Assembly (NCBI GenBank): GCA_036940085.1
Contig: JALLBK010000972.1
Coordinates: 1 to 19,912 of the forward strand
Direction: 5' to 3'
DNA from: Discostella pseudostelligera
Taxonomy: Eukaryota; Bacillariophyta; Thalassiosirophyceae; Thalassiosirales; Thalassiosiraceae
DNA length: 19,912 nt
A program made the position numbers and the translations under genes. Positions 9,166-18,514 of the stretch are shown piece by piece. The first letter of the stretch is position 1. The number at the start of each line of letters is the position of its first letter. The notes under the pieces are model-generated. The model was not told the DNA's origin. It searched no databases and worked only from the letters and a program-made list of their open reading frames with translations.

Positions 9166-10368
9166 TCAGATGAATGCCCCAAGCATGAAAATCATCATCA
9201 TTATTGTCACTCCGCCACTCCTCCAATAATAATCTTTCCATTCTCTTCCACCATTATTCAACGCATTGACACTCATATCCTCATTCTCTGAATTCCAATC
9301 AATAACATCCGCGGAACAACTAATTCCCGGAAAGCACAATGCACCACCACTCCCACCGCTACCACCACCACCAGCACTAAAACTACTACAATCTTCATCA
9401 CTACTGCACAATGTATTCTCACTGCAATACGTTACCGCCTCTTCATACGAATTACCACAAAATGATCCACGTGTTATCATGGTATTGACAATATTATTGG
9501 GATTGACTGTAGGATCCTGCGTGGGATAGTTGGAGATTGTTGGCGGATATGTTGGAGTCTTGGTCTGTCCCTTCGGTGTGGGCACGCTACTCATCGATGG
9601 CACACCACTGGGCAAATCACTGGCGGTAACACTCGGCATTCCACTCATGGAAGGCATACCACTGGGCATATAACTCGGTGAGGAAGTGGGTGGTTCACAG
9701 ATAATATCTGTAAAGCACATGTACGGCTCGGGGCAATCATTACCATTTGCACCGAAATGTGTGTCGGTGGCTTCACTTTTGCCACATTCGGTGGAGTAGG
9801 AGCACATGGATTTGGCAATTTCATATCCACCGACAATTTTGGGACCGCAGAAGGAGGTATGGCCGGGAGTGATTAAGCTCCAATCACGTGCTGTGGGTTG
9901 GAGTGTGGGCTTGCGTGAGGAGGGAGGATTGGAGGCTGGTTCCAATGTTGTAGATATTTCAGGTTCGAGAGTACTGCTGGGTCCACCCGAGGGTGCCAAA
10001 GTGGGTGGAAATGTCTCACCGTCGCAATGGGCGGGTGTGGTGCCACACCAACCAAATTTCGAACAGCATTTCCCATTGGCGCAAATGCCGTTGCCACGAT
10101 CGCCACCGCCATTGCCGCAGGTGCCGCCGGGGTTGACGATGACTTCATCTGTTGTTGCATTGCCGGCGGGGGTGGTCGAGGTGGTTGTGGTAGTGGTGGT
10201 GGATTGTGCTTGATTCAGAGGCACGGTAGATGCCGACAGTAATATTAGGACGGCGGTAGTAGCTCTAGAGGCGAATTGTCGTGTCATTGTTGTCATGGTT
10301 CTGCGCCTATTTCGGCTGCAGCTGTGCTTTGGTTGCGGCGGTGGCGTAGGGAGCAGCAACTTCGTCAT
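9166..10368 (-). CDS. Secreted chitin-binding (CBM18) protein with two extra Cys-rich modules
   Basis: Probable cell-wall chitin-binding protein. The frame opens at 10368 (400 aa), but in-frame ATGs at 10296 and 10287 place a normal signal peptide at the N-terminus (TRQFASRATTAVLILLSAST), so the start may be there. Modules in order, numbered from 10368: Thr run (57-66); hevein-type CBM18 at 81-115 (GTCGNGG...GNGICANGKCCSKFGWCGTT..HC, eight Cys); Pro/Ser/Thr linker; Cys module FCGPKIVGGYEIA...C...C...CPEPYMCFTDIIC; a linker with repeated MPS/PSGMPSM words; second Cys module FCGNSYEEAVTYC...CSSDEDC...LCFPGISC with a Gly run. A hydrophobic tail (GGVTIMMMIFMLGAFI) closes it, suggesting GPI or tail anchoring. 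It resembles the N-terminal half of the chitinase at 12128-15516 in module type but has no catalytic domain. It is convergent with NUF2 (234 bp gap). Confidence 0.85.
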   Translation of the reverse strand: MTKLLLPTPPPQPKHSCSRNRRRTMTTMTRQFASRATTAVLILLSASTVPLNQAQSTTTTTTTSTTPAGNATTDEVIVNPGGTCGNGGGDRGNGICANGKCCSKFGWCGTTPAHCDGETFPPTLAPSGGPSSTLEPEISTTLEPASNPPSSRKPTLQPTARDWSLITPGHTSFCGPKIVGGYEIAKSMCSYSTECGKSEATDTHFGANGNDCPEPYMCFTDIICEPPTSSPSYMPSGMPSMSGMPSVTASDLPSGVPSMSSVPTPKGQTKTPTYPPTISNYPTQDPTVNPNNIVNTMITRGSFCGNSYEEAVTYCSENTLCSSDEDCSSFSAGGGGSGGSGGALCFPGISCSADVIDWNSENEDMSVNALNNGGREWKDYYWRSGGVTIMMMIFMLGAFI

Positions 10369-11076
10369 GGTTCATGTTCATGGTCATGTTCCATGCGGCT
10401 TTGTGTGTCGTCGGGCAGCTATGGTACCATAGCGTCGGGCGTCGGCGTCGTAATCGACGGCAGGAAAGTGGCGCGCCAATGGAAGGTCCATAAGAAATGG
10501 GACATCTACACGACCTCTAATACGAATTCCTCTGTGCATCAAATGGGCCTCTCTCTTTCTCCTTCCGTTCTCGTCCGGAACTCCGACCTCTCCGACCACT
10601 GCCCCCAAGACATTTCTTTTCTCGAACGCACGAAAAGTACTTGGATCTTTGAAATGGATTTCATGCCGACGCACCCCGCAAAAACGAGACGTCAATAGCA
10701 GCAGCGAGCATCGAGACAAGCAGAATGAAGCAGCAGCACCGAGATAACAAATATACATGAAAATACTCCTACTATCTACATAACTATGAACAACATGCAA
10801 CGCAAGTACACTCTGGAGGAAGATGACGCATTCATGAGAGGAAGCCTTAACGGAACGAAACATCAGGAAGATAACCGACGACGATGATGCACAACCGATG
10901 ACCGATGATATGATGCGACATTCATTGACAATTTTATGTGGGAACATGACCTCTCTAACCTCTTCAGTGATCATTCTCATTCTCTGACACAGTTGTCTGT
11001 TAGTGTGGTTGTGGATGAAACCATCCCTTCATAATAGTAGGCACATCCAACAACCTCGACTTTGAAATCGATATCC
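10369..11076. other. Divergent promoter region (CBM18 gene / membrane protein C)
   Basis: 708 bp between the starts of two surface-protein genes. A minus-strand frame is open over 10384-10980 but has no domain, no signal peptide and mixed composition, and is read as chance. No CCACGTGG element is seen here, unlike the other two divergent or upstream regions. Confidence 0.5.
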
Positions 11077-11961
11077 ATGAGGAAATCAAGAAGAATATCC
11101 CCTACCAACAAGCCGTGCTTCAGTGTGATGATTGTTAGCTTAACAATCATTGCCGGTTGTTTGTTGTCGGGGTCATGGGCTTCGGAAGCTTCGCAATGGT
11201 CATCACTACCTCGGATACTACTCCGTGGTGGCACCATCGAGCAGCAGCGTGAGCTAATCGACACTGTGCCTACCACGGCACCATTGCGACATTCCAAACC
11301 ACCACCACCGCCGCCTTCGAATGTTGTGGCAACTAAAGCAGAAGCGGCGGGAGGGCACGATGCAACGCTGGCTACTAGCACTGGCGTTGGAGAAGAAGAG
11401 GTTGGCAAATTGTCTGCTGCCGTCGACATCACCAGTACTTCCCTTGCTCCCCTCGATTCATCACATCATGCCTTACTATCCCTTCTATTCATCGCATTAT
11501 GCGTGGGATTTTTCATCACTGGAATACCCTCCTCCATCACTCAATGCAATTGCCTCGAAAATATGTGTGCCGACAACAACAACGACAAGCATCAATTGCA
11601 TGGAAGTGTTCAAAAACGTATGAATTCATTCAATCAGTGGGTTGGAGCAGATGATAAACCAACGAGTGCTGGGCAATCCTCTCAACCAACAGAGTTCACC
11701 ACAGGATTAACCAATTCCGGGATTAAGATGGAAGAGGAAGTAGGAATTGAGGTCGATATGAAAAAGGGAGTTGATCCCAAGCCAAAACGATCCATCTTCG
11801 GTTCCCGACGGGGTCTTTTTGGTCCGGCTCGCGTTCAACCAAAAGCATCACCACTTTTGCGCCTCCAGGTGAAAAGTCGACCCTACAAGAAGGAGGCTGT
11901 TAATACTGATAAGAATGATGCGGTTATTAATGATATGTATGTTAGGGCCGAGGATGGATAA
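11077..11961 (+). CDS. Secreted-pathway membrane protein C, SAP-like architecture
   Basis: 294 aa from ATG 11077; the upstream in-frame TTG at 11062 is not a likely eukaryotic start. Layout: basic N-terminus (RKSRRIS), signal peptide or anchor at about residues 14-34 (CFSVMIVSLTIIAGCLLSGS), R-E-L (R-x-L) at 58-60 within QQRELID, Pro run and Ala/Thr-rich lumenal part, a second hydrophobic span at about 131-150 (HALLSLLFIALCVGFFITGI), then a 140-residue basic tail. The tail holds HQLHGSVQKRMNSF (172-185; bases 11590-11631), matching HPLEGSLKKRMKLF in the gene at 18515-19619. Signal peptide, lumenal region, single span and conserved cytoplasmic motif are the described layout of diatom silicalemma-associated proteins. 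The Ser-rich region is missing, so membership is tentative. No intron is needed. Confidence 0.75.
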   Translation: MRKSRRISPTNKPCFSVMIVSLTIIAGCLLSGSWASEASQWSSLPRILLRGGTIEQQRELIDTVPTTAPLRHSKPPPPPPSNVVATKAEAAGGHDATLATSTGVGEEEVGKLSAAVDITSTSLAPLDSSHHALLSLLFIALCVGFFITGIPSSITQCNCLENMCADNNNDKHQLHGSVQKRMNSFNQWVGADDKPTSAGQSSQPTEFTTGLTNSGIKMEEEVGIEVDMKKGVDPKPKRSIFGSRRGLFGPARVQPKASPLLRLQVKSRPYKKEAVNTDKNDAVINDMYVRAEDG

Positions 11962-12127
11962 GAAGGGATGGTTTCAAAGGCAGCTCAGGCAGATGTGGTA
12001 GCTGGTACTACGGAAAAGTGAGGTGGGGATGTAACAACAAACAAGAGTCACATGAAAAATAGGCTTACGTATAGTAAAAGAGTTACACGGAATAATCCAA
12101 ATTGTGCTTGAAGGGTGCGACTTGTCT
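11962..12127. other. Convergent spacer between gene C and chitinase
   Basis: 166 bp between two stops, shared 3' UTR space. No gene seen. Confidence 0.6.
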
Positions 12128-15100
12128 CTATCGAAATACAAACATTGCCAATGCCATTACCACCGTGTGCAATGAAATCATCATCCTTTCTACATAGTCG
12201 TTCCTTCCCGAGAAGCAGCCGTTCGAACTCGACTCTCCTCCTTCGGCCGCCCATCGCCCAAAATCAAATCCTCCCATTTGAGATTGCATCTCTTGTTCCT
12301 TTGCTAACCGTTCCAGCTCGCATTCTTCGGCAGAGTGAAGCGTACAGCATTGAAAAGTCTGATCGGCCAATTTCTTGTTGGTTATATCCAAGAGTGGAGT
12401 ACGCAAATCCGATAGGACATCACCAGCTGTTGTGTGAGGAGAGAAAAGTGTGTGCGTGAAACATGAGAATACTGAATTGTGCGTCAAGAAATAAACAGCA
12501 TGAGTTGTTACTTACACAACTCCCAAACTATAAATCCTCCCAGATCATTCTCCTGAGCATAATTGACCTTATCACATATGGCCCGTTCGTCATCAAAACT
12601 AACCAGGCCCTCTGGCAATGATTGCGCCAATTCGGAATTTGCTTGCTTGCTATGGGATATGTAAGCATACTGTGTCTTTGACTTATTGTCGCGCACTTGT
12701 ATCATATTGGGGAGTTTGTTGTATATATTGAAGTATTGAGGAGAACCATCGTCCTCGGGCCAATTGGCCACGTCGCTTCCTCCATGGGGCTGGTTTAATT
12801 TGGATGCGAACTTGAATGATCGGCCGTAGAATGGCAAACCAATGTCTTTGGACAAATATTTGGAAAAGTTTGGTACGTCAGGGTCGTGAAACAAAGCGAA
12901 TGTGGACAGTGATGAAACTTACTGATCTTCTCTCTTGGTACGCCTAACGCAATATAGTTCTCTACACATCGATGGGTGTTCCACTCTTCATCGCCGAATC
13001 CCTGATAATACAACGGTGCATTCGTTCCGGTAACATTGTCCCACGCTCCGAAGAAATCATAGCTCATGAGGTTGAACTGTAGAAATACAAAGCGATAAAT
13101 GCAGCATGAGCAAACTTGTATATGACGGTGATGAGCAAAAAGGAAGGAATCTCTCTAACCAATACTCACCTCCGTAAGAATGGTGGTTAATTTGTCCACC
13201 TCAATATTATTAATGTTCACCGGATTACATGGCAAAGCGGCAGTCAGCCCATAGACCTTCCCAGTCGTTCCTGTCAGTGTCTCCAATGCATACTTGAGAG
13301 CTGTAAGCAAGAGTGTAAAGTTCTCTTTGTCGGCAGGTGTGCCACTATGGTCAACAAAGCCAGGATACTAATAGAATGTATTGCATAGTCGAATCCACGA
13401 GCAATCGGGAACATTGCGATTGAATTAGCATAAAATCATCGTAATAGCGATCACGATTATTCGTAGCAAGAACTCACCTCCCAATCGATATCCACACCAT
13501 CAAAGTCATGATATGCGACAATTTCGGAGACCTTCTGCGCAAAGGCATCGCGAGAGACTGGATCGGCACTCAATGCTGGAAAGCTGTCACTGAGCGTCCA
13601 ACCTCCTACAATGCATCACAAATAAAGCAGACGATAGTATGCATTATGTTCAGCAAAACACCATCCTTCAACAAATAAATGCATGCATCATTTGAACACT
13701 CACCAATCGAGGGATAAACCTCTGCACCCTGTTCATGAGCCTGATATATCAATCCACTATTTTGTTCATGATATGCACAATTCACTTACAACAATTGGCA
13801 AAGAATGGTGAGATCCCACGACGACTAGCCAAGGTCACTCCTCCAAAATGCGCCGGATGCATTTTTGGAGCCATGGAAACCATGGCGAGGCAAGGAACAA
13901 CAAGATGATACTCACCTTCGGCTGGTCCATCGTAACTACATCGCTGCACTCCTCCCTCGACCAAGCTCGAATATGGACCAAAGAGTAGTTGAGGATCTCC
14001 CCATCGATCCGTTCCATAGACATTACCAAGTAAGTCTGGTTGAAAGAAGGCAAAATTGACACGTTGGACCTTGCGAAAATCCATATTACTTGGTTTGGCA
14101 AGTTTGTCACGATCGTACCATTGCCAGGAGGCATAGTACCCAATGATTTTTTTGGAGGTTCCATGGGGAACGACACTTGGTGGAGTATTCAAGGTCGTTT
14201 GTTGCGTCGTCGTCGGCGAGTTGTTGTTCACAGTGGTTGCTGCCACTGTGGAATACGTTGATTGTCCACCATCAAATCCAAGATTGGCCGGCTGCTGCTG
14301 CTGCTCCATGCTAACCGGTGGCAATGTAGGAGGAGAAGGTGTCACCACTGGTTGACCAGGAAAGGTCGGGCCAACCTTATCCGTACAATGTTCTAATGTC
14401 GTACCACAAAATCCCTGGGACGAGCAGCAATCACTATTGTTGGTGCATATTCCATTGCCGGTACTGCCATTGCCACATGTGCCAAACACTTGTTCTTCTT
14501 GCTGTTGTTGAGGAGGAATTGCTGTGGTCTGTGGAACAAATTGAGATGTTGTATCTGACGTTGTCGTCATGGTGTCCGTCCCCGTCCCCGAGGCAGTATT
14601 CGTATTCGAGCAATGTTCACCACTGGTACCACAAAATCCATACTCGGAACAGCATTCATTAGGATTGATGCATATTCCATTCCCCACCACTCCTCCGCCA
14701 CAAGTACCCCCCGTCGATGAAGATGATACACCATCTGATTGTGCAGTGGCAATGGTGGAGGGTGTAGCACAATGACCCGCCGTGGTCCCACAATATCCAT
14801 ACTGGGAACAACATTCGCTCGTCACAAGACATATCCCATTGCCACGGTTGCCATTGCCACAGGTTCCTCCTCCACCGCCATCTCCTCCAGTAGTAGCAGC
14901 AATAATCTCCTGTCCGAGGGATGATACTGATGTGGCGGGAAGAATTGTCGTGGCAGTGTAAGAGGATGCTGTTGCTGTGGTATCAGTGCTGTAATCGGCA
15001 GTGTTGAACGATGTTGGTTGGACGGGTGGATTGTAGACAACGGGCGTCGGCAGCGGAGCAGATTGGCTTGTGCACTAACAACATTGTAAAGGTGAACATG

Positions 15101-15516
15101 AAAATTAATGGAGAGATTGTGAGCAGATATAATATGGATGATGAGGGCACATATGAACAGGGTGCATCGAAATCATAAATGACGATCATATGAGACAGGA
15201 TGATGCACGGAGCATCGCCAATGATTGCAAGCAACATTCATTATGCAGCAGCCCGCCACCTATGAGCAGCACCGTGTGTTTGATGATATGTGCACGTACT
15301 TACCGGAGTGTTGGCAAAGCACGTCTCTCCCGAAGCACAGTCGGATGGTGCCCCCGATGGACATGGCCGCTGACAGGCCACGGCATCTACCCACGTGGCA
15401 CCGCAGTAGTTGGCGGTCAGTTGCTGATCCTGGGCAACGACGAATACGATGCCGACGCCCGACGGAGCTGCTAGAAGACTGGAGATGGCGACGGCCACGA
15501 GGATGCAGAGCTTCAT
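12128..15516 (-). CDS. GH18 chitinase with three CBM18 domains, eight exons
   Basis: Secreted endochitinase-type enzyme cleaving beta-1,4-GlcNAc links in chitin. Exons (minus): 15516-15304, 15074-13916, 13784-13704, 13605-13478, 13367-13170, 13076-12923, 12845-12516, 12426-12128; 853 aa. Order: signal peptide (1-~28); Cys module 37-72 (NYCGATWVDA...CFANTPC, last Cys supplied by exon 2); CBM18 at about 139-170, 195-226 and 269-301; Gln/Thr-rich linker; GH18 from about 379 (KKIIGYYASWQWYDRDKLAK) to about 780. The catalytic motif DGVDIDWE is intact at 520-527 (Glu527 the acid). Junctions restore YPSIGGWTLSD, EKINIGLPFYGRSF and FIVWELSGDVLSD, all GH18 blocks. The C-terminus after SSSNG ends in a hydrophobic tail (VVMALAMFVF), suggesting GPI anchoring. 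Acceptors ending in AAAG and TAAG occur in introns 7 and 3. Likely role: remodelling of chitin fibrils or wall chitin. A G-box cluster lies about 415-515 bp upstream. Confidence 0.93.
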
Positions 15517-16725
15517 TATTCAATTGGATGAGAATGGCAATGGCGATTATGCTGATCTCTCTCTGCCTATCGTGCTAACAGTTAGTCTGAATGATAGTAT
15601 CTTTTGCTGGATATGGATCATCGGCTTTAGCTTTAGTGGATGGGTTCGGCTGCACTCGGTGTCACTGTCATGGTGAAGGTGAATGAAGATGAAGTGGGGA
15701 TCGGAAGATATTGTGTTTGGAAATCGTAGGGTGAAAAAAAATAATTGTTTGTATCGAGAAGAGCTCGCACATCTTGTTCACGTCAATTTGCGAGAGAGCG
15801 AGCTCTCTGACGAATAAAAATCTTCATTTGGATCAGCCCCGACCCCCAAGCCCAACAGAGCCCACGGACGGAAGGCTCTCAGTTCCTGACGCCAGACAGA
15901 AGAAAGATACAGATGACTCACCCTGCCAACTGCCACGTGGAGCATTGATCACTTGCCACGTGGATGAGCAGATCGATTGACTCACACTGCCACGTGGAAG
16001 AGCATTCGGCGTACCCTATGTACCACGTGGAAGATCGGATCGCCGCCTTCACCTTCACTCCGATAATAGTACTACCATACTACATTCATAGTATTTAGTT
16101 TTAGGTTCTACTGAACTAGTGGTTGGTCGAAAGCATCGAAACGTCCATTAACCGAAACGAGATGTTCTTTTGCGGAGAGAGAAGAGTCGGGTTATTTTGG
16201 GTGGATTGTCTTGTGTATTTTAGTACTCACAGATCTTGTGATATTGTGAGGCATAGCTGGACTAGAGTTCGATCGATGTCGTAGTTACTGCTAAAGCGAG
16301 GTATTATTCATTGGTCACTGGAGACTGAGTGTCAAGGAACATCACATAGACACGAGGCAGAGTTGATGTTTGATCGACTGCGGTATGTGTTCGGACGATA
16401 CCGGCATTATTGTAACAGCGGCACAAATGCAGATCCAAGATATTACAGACTCAAATAATAGTTAGATTAAACTCTATATCTAACCTCTCTAAGAAAGGAG
16501 ATCATTTCTCTCACGGACGGATGGTATAACTTGTCATCGCTCTTCAGTAAAACATAAATCACAATTTGGATGGTGGTGATAACGAAACATTTCAACTTGC
16601 ATCCCTCTCATGTAGTTTCTTCAACAGATGAGCCTTCCCTTCGTATTGGTTGTTTATCGAAATTCGGGTACCATCAAATTACATGTTGGTGTAAATGAAG
16701 ATGAAGTGGTTGTTGCTGTTGTTGT
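15517..16725. other. Chitinase 5' flank and 3' flank of gene A
   Basis: A 1.2-kb gap, the largest in the window. The right part (16400-16725) is probably the 3' UTR of gene A and the left part the chitinase promoter. Apart from the CCACGTGG cluster, nothing recognisable: no long frame, no tRNA-like fold noticed, no transposon end. GAGAGCGAGCTCTC at 15791-15804 is a palindrome. Confidence 0.5.
15914..16030. promoter_or_regulatory. Cluster of four CCACGTGG sites with two TGACTCA sites
   Basis: CCACGTGG at 15933-15940, 15956-15963, 15990-15997 and 16023-16030. TGACTCA at 15914-15920 and 15978-15984. At the second, TTGACTCACACTGCCACGTG has the same order and near-identical spacing as TTGACTCACCCTGCCACGTG at 3809. 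The sites are flanked by TGCC before and GGA after in most copies. The cluster sits 400-515 bp upstream of the chitinase ATG. Established knowledge: CACGTG is bound by bZIP/bHLH proteins and TGACTCA by bZIP proteins. The regulatory role here is inferred from clustering and recurrence. Confidence 0.65.
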
Positions 16726-17718
16726 TTACACTGGTGCTTGGTAATCGCCAGTATCATTCGCTGAGTTCTTCTTTCCAAACTTGGAACGGATTCCACGGCT
16801 CAATGAAGTCCTGATGGAAGCAACACGTGATCCGGATGAAGACTTGTTTTCTTCATTGGCGTAGTAGTCAGCATCATCGTCCTGGTCACGAGCGAAGTGA
16901 TTGCCATCGGCTTCGACGTAGACATCTCGGGGAACGTTCTCCTCGCCGGCAGATTGCTTTCTCCTCTGTTTTGGTTGATTGAGATTCGAGAGAGGTGAGA
17001 GGTTAGAAGTTTCGCTATAAAAATATGAAATGATTTCGTGCACTACCCAAGGCAAAGACAATCGAGGACCCACCTTGGTAACCATGAATGCAACAGCACC
17101 CACCAACGCAGCAACCATGATACCGATTCCCCAGAAACTGCCATTGCCCTTGCTCGAGTTTTGGGATTCACTAGTGGCCTTGCTGAAGCTGTTCGTCCAT
17201 CCGCTGCTCCAGGCATCGGATGCCGCCGCTGTCGATGCGGTTACGGTCTCGTAGGCGTCACCCGCCCATGCATCCGCGGCAGCTGCGGTCGCCGCGGTAT
17301 TGGTTTCGTAGGCGTCACCTCCCCATTGAACACAACCCTCATCACCTTCGGCGCAGTTGGCACTGCTGGAGCTGGAACTGCTAGAACTGCTAGAACTGCT
17401 AGAACTGCTGGAACTGCTAGAGCTGGCGCTGGAACCGCCGGCGCTAGAACCGCCGGATGTGGAGCTTCCACCACTCTTGTGGTGAGGATGAGGGTGGTGC
17501 GATGGGTGCGCGCAGTGACCTAGGGGGTGATCCTCGGTGTGATGGGGTGGGCAGGGCACATGAAGCAAGTTGAGCAAAGTGTACCAAAATCCGCTGACGC
17601 TGAGCTCTCGGCGTTGATGGCTGGAGGCATAGGTGGTCGTTCGCAAGTTGGTTTCGGCGGAGCCGAATTGACTGACGGCCAAGGAGAACAAAAGGATGTG
17701 AACAAGTCGAGACATCAT
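16726..17718 (-). CDS. Ser-rich single-pass membrane protein A, candidate silicalemma-associated protein
   Basis: 294 aa from two exons: 17718-17074 and 16965-16726, with a 108-nt intron (GTGGGT...AACAG) that is in frame and stop-free. Layout: signal peptide (about 1-21, VHILLFSLAVSQFGSA), QRRELS (R-x-L), a conserved FW..L.NLLHVPCPPHH block, His/Pro stretch, poly-Ser (about 23 Ser), a Cys pair (NCAEGDEGC), two 19-residue repeats of GDAYET.TA.TAAA.DAW, a membrane span (about 194-213, GIGIMVAALVGAVAFMV), and a 79-residue cytoplasmic tail with an acidic part and a basic end (RTSLSRGIRSKFGKK). The Ser-rich lumenal region plus span plus tail is the layout described for diatom silicalemma-associated proteins. 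Paralogous to the gene at 18515: same N-terminal block, same intron position just after the span. It lacks the KKRM tail motif. Exact function unproven. Confidence 0.85.
   Translation of the reverse strand: MMSRLVHILLFSLAVSQFGSAETNLRTTTYASSHQRRELSVSGFWYTLLNLLHVPCPPHHTEDHPLGHCAHPSHHPHPHHKSGGSSTSGGSSAGGSSASSSSSSSSSSSSSSSSSSSSSANCAEGDEGCVQWGGDAYETNTAATAAAADAWAGDAYETVTASTAAASDAWSSGWTNSFSKATSESQNSSKGNGSFWGIGIMVAALVGAVAFMVTKVGPRLSLPWVVHEIISYFYSETSNLSPLSNLNQPKQRRKQSAGEENVPRDVYVEADGNHFARDQDDDADYYANEENKSSSGSRVASIRTSLSRGIRSKFGKKNSANDTGDYQAPV
17206..17319 (-). repeat. 57-bp direct repeat, two copies
   Basis: The + strand phrase GTAGGCGTCACC recurs at 17251 and 17308, exactly 57 bp apart. The two units encode GDAYETNTAATAAAADAW and GDAYETVTASTAAASDAW in protein A. 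Third positions have diverged, so the duplication is not recent. Confidence 0.8.
17362..17424 (-). repeat. 9-bp repeat coding poly-Ser in gene A
   Basis: On the coding strand the unit AGC AGT TCT (with TCC variants) repeats about seven times and forms the Ser tract. The paralog at 18515 uses a different 9-bp unit for its tract. Confidence 0.8.
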
Positions 17719-18514
17719 GATTAATTGGTTCGATGGATGGGTGGTTTGATGAGCGTTCGATAGTCGAAATGGATGATCGAAGAGATTGTGTGTTATGAGA
17801 CCAAGCTCGTGAAATTATGGCTGCAACAAAGCGAACTGGGGTCGGCTCGTGCTCCCGTCATTGTCCTCTCCAATATTATCACTCAATTGTCATCTGTCAT
17901 CTTTCAGAGGAGTATCTTAGTTCATTCTACGGGAGAGAGGAGGTCGCTGCGCGCAACAGTGACGATGATCGTCACCTCGCACCTTTGTTTGTCGCGCTCG
18001 TGTGCTCCTCTGCGAGGGGAGTTGTATGTGGAAGGTAGAAGACAGCCAATTTAAATAATGGGTATACCGACTCCTACGCAGATAGATGCGTTGGATTGGG
18101 ATGTTTACCTTCTCAATTCGCCTGTATGTATAAACCTACGTAGGAACTTGGTACTACAGGAAATCTAACGCCACCTCTCCAATTCGAATTTGCTGCCACC
18201 TGCCTTTTTCACACACATGCCAAAAAACAAGCTTCGCTTCTGACAACAATGCAAACAACGACGAACCCCATTGCTCTCAAGTCTGCCCATGATGTCATCA
18301 TCGCGCGATGTTGATCCATCGAAATGACAGCATGACGATAATGGGCGTGGAAAGATCATCTGCACACATCAGGACATCATCCGCTCCATCTTTCGTTTTT
18401 GAGACGAACCTTCTTCACAATCCAAGAGGTCGATAACGAACCACCTCACACATCATCCCTCTCCCAATCGAGAGATCTACAATCGTCCGGCCTTAACAAC
18501 CAATCAAATCAATC
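17719..18514. promoter_or_regulatory. Bidirectional promoter region of paralogs A and B
   Basis: 796 bp between two divergent start codons, so it must hold both promoters unless transcripts overlap. Features: ATTTAAAT-like AATTTAAATAAT near 18050, TGATGTCATCA near 18292-18302 (CRE-like half palindrome), and the 12-bp palindrome CATCGCGCGATG at 18299-18310. No CCACGTGG present. Short open frames here have no features. Confidence 0.5.

Noticed and set aside
10384..10980. 198-codon minus-strand frame between the CBM18 gene and gene C
   Set aside because: No domain, no signal peptide at the start, irregular composition, and it fills a region that should be a divergent promoter.
11062..11076. Extended N-terminus of gene C from TTG
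   Set aside because: Non-ATG start is unlikely in a eukaryotic nuclear gene; ATG at 11077 lies just before the hydrophobic segment.
13785..13915. Coding frame running on past 13916 in the chitinase (GVTLASRRGISPFF)
   Set aside because: A GTGAGT donor at 13915 and the AG at 13785 remove it. Splicing yields NCAYHEQNSGLIYQAHEQGA, which fits GH18, while the run-on meets a stop.
17038..17523. Plus-strand Ala/Thr/Gly/Arg-rich frame opposite gene A
   Set aside because: Shadow of the Ser and Ala repeats; gene A has signal peptide, span and a paralog supporting the minus strand.
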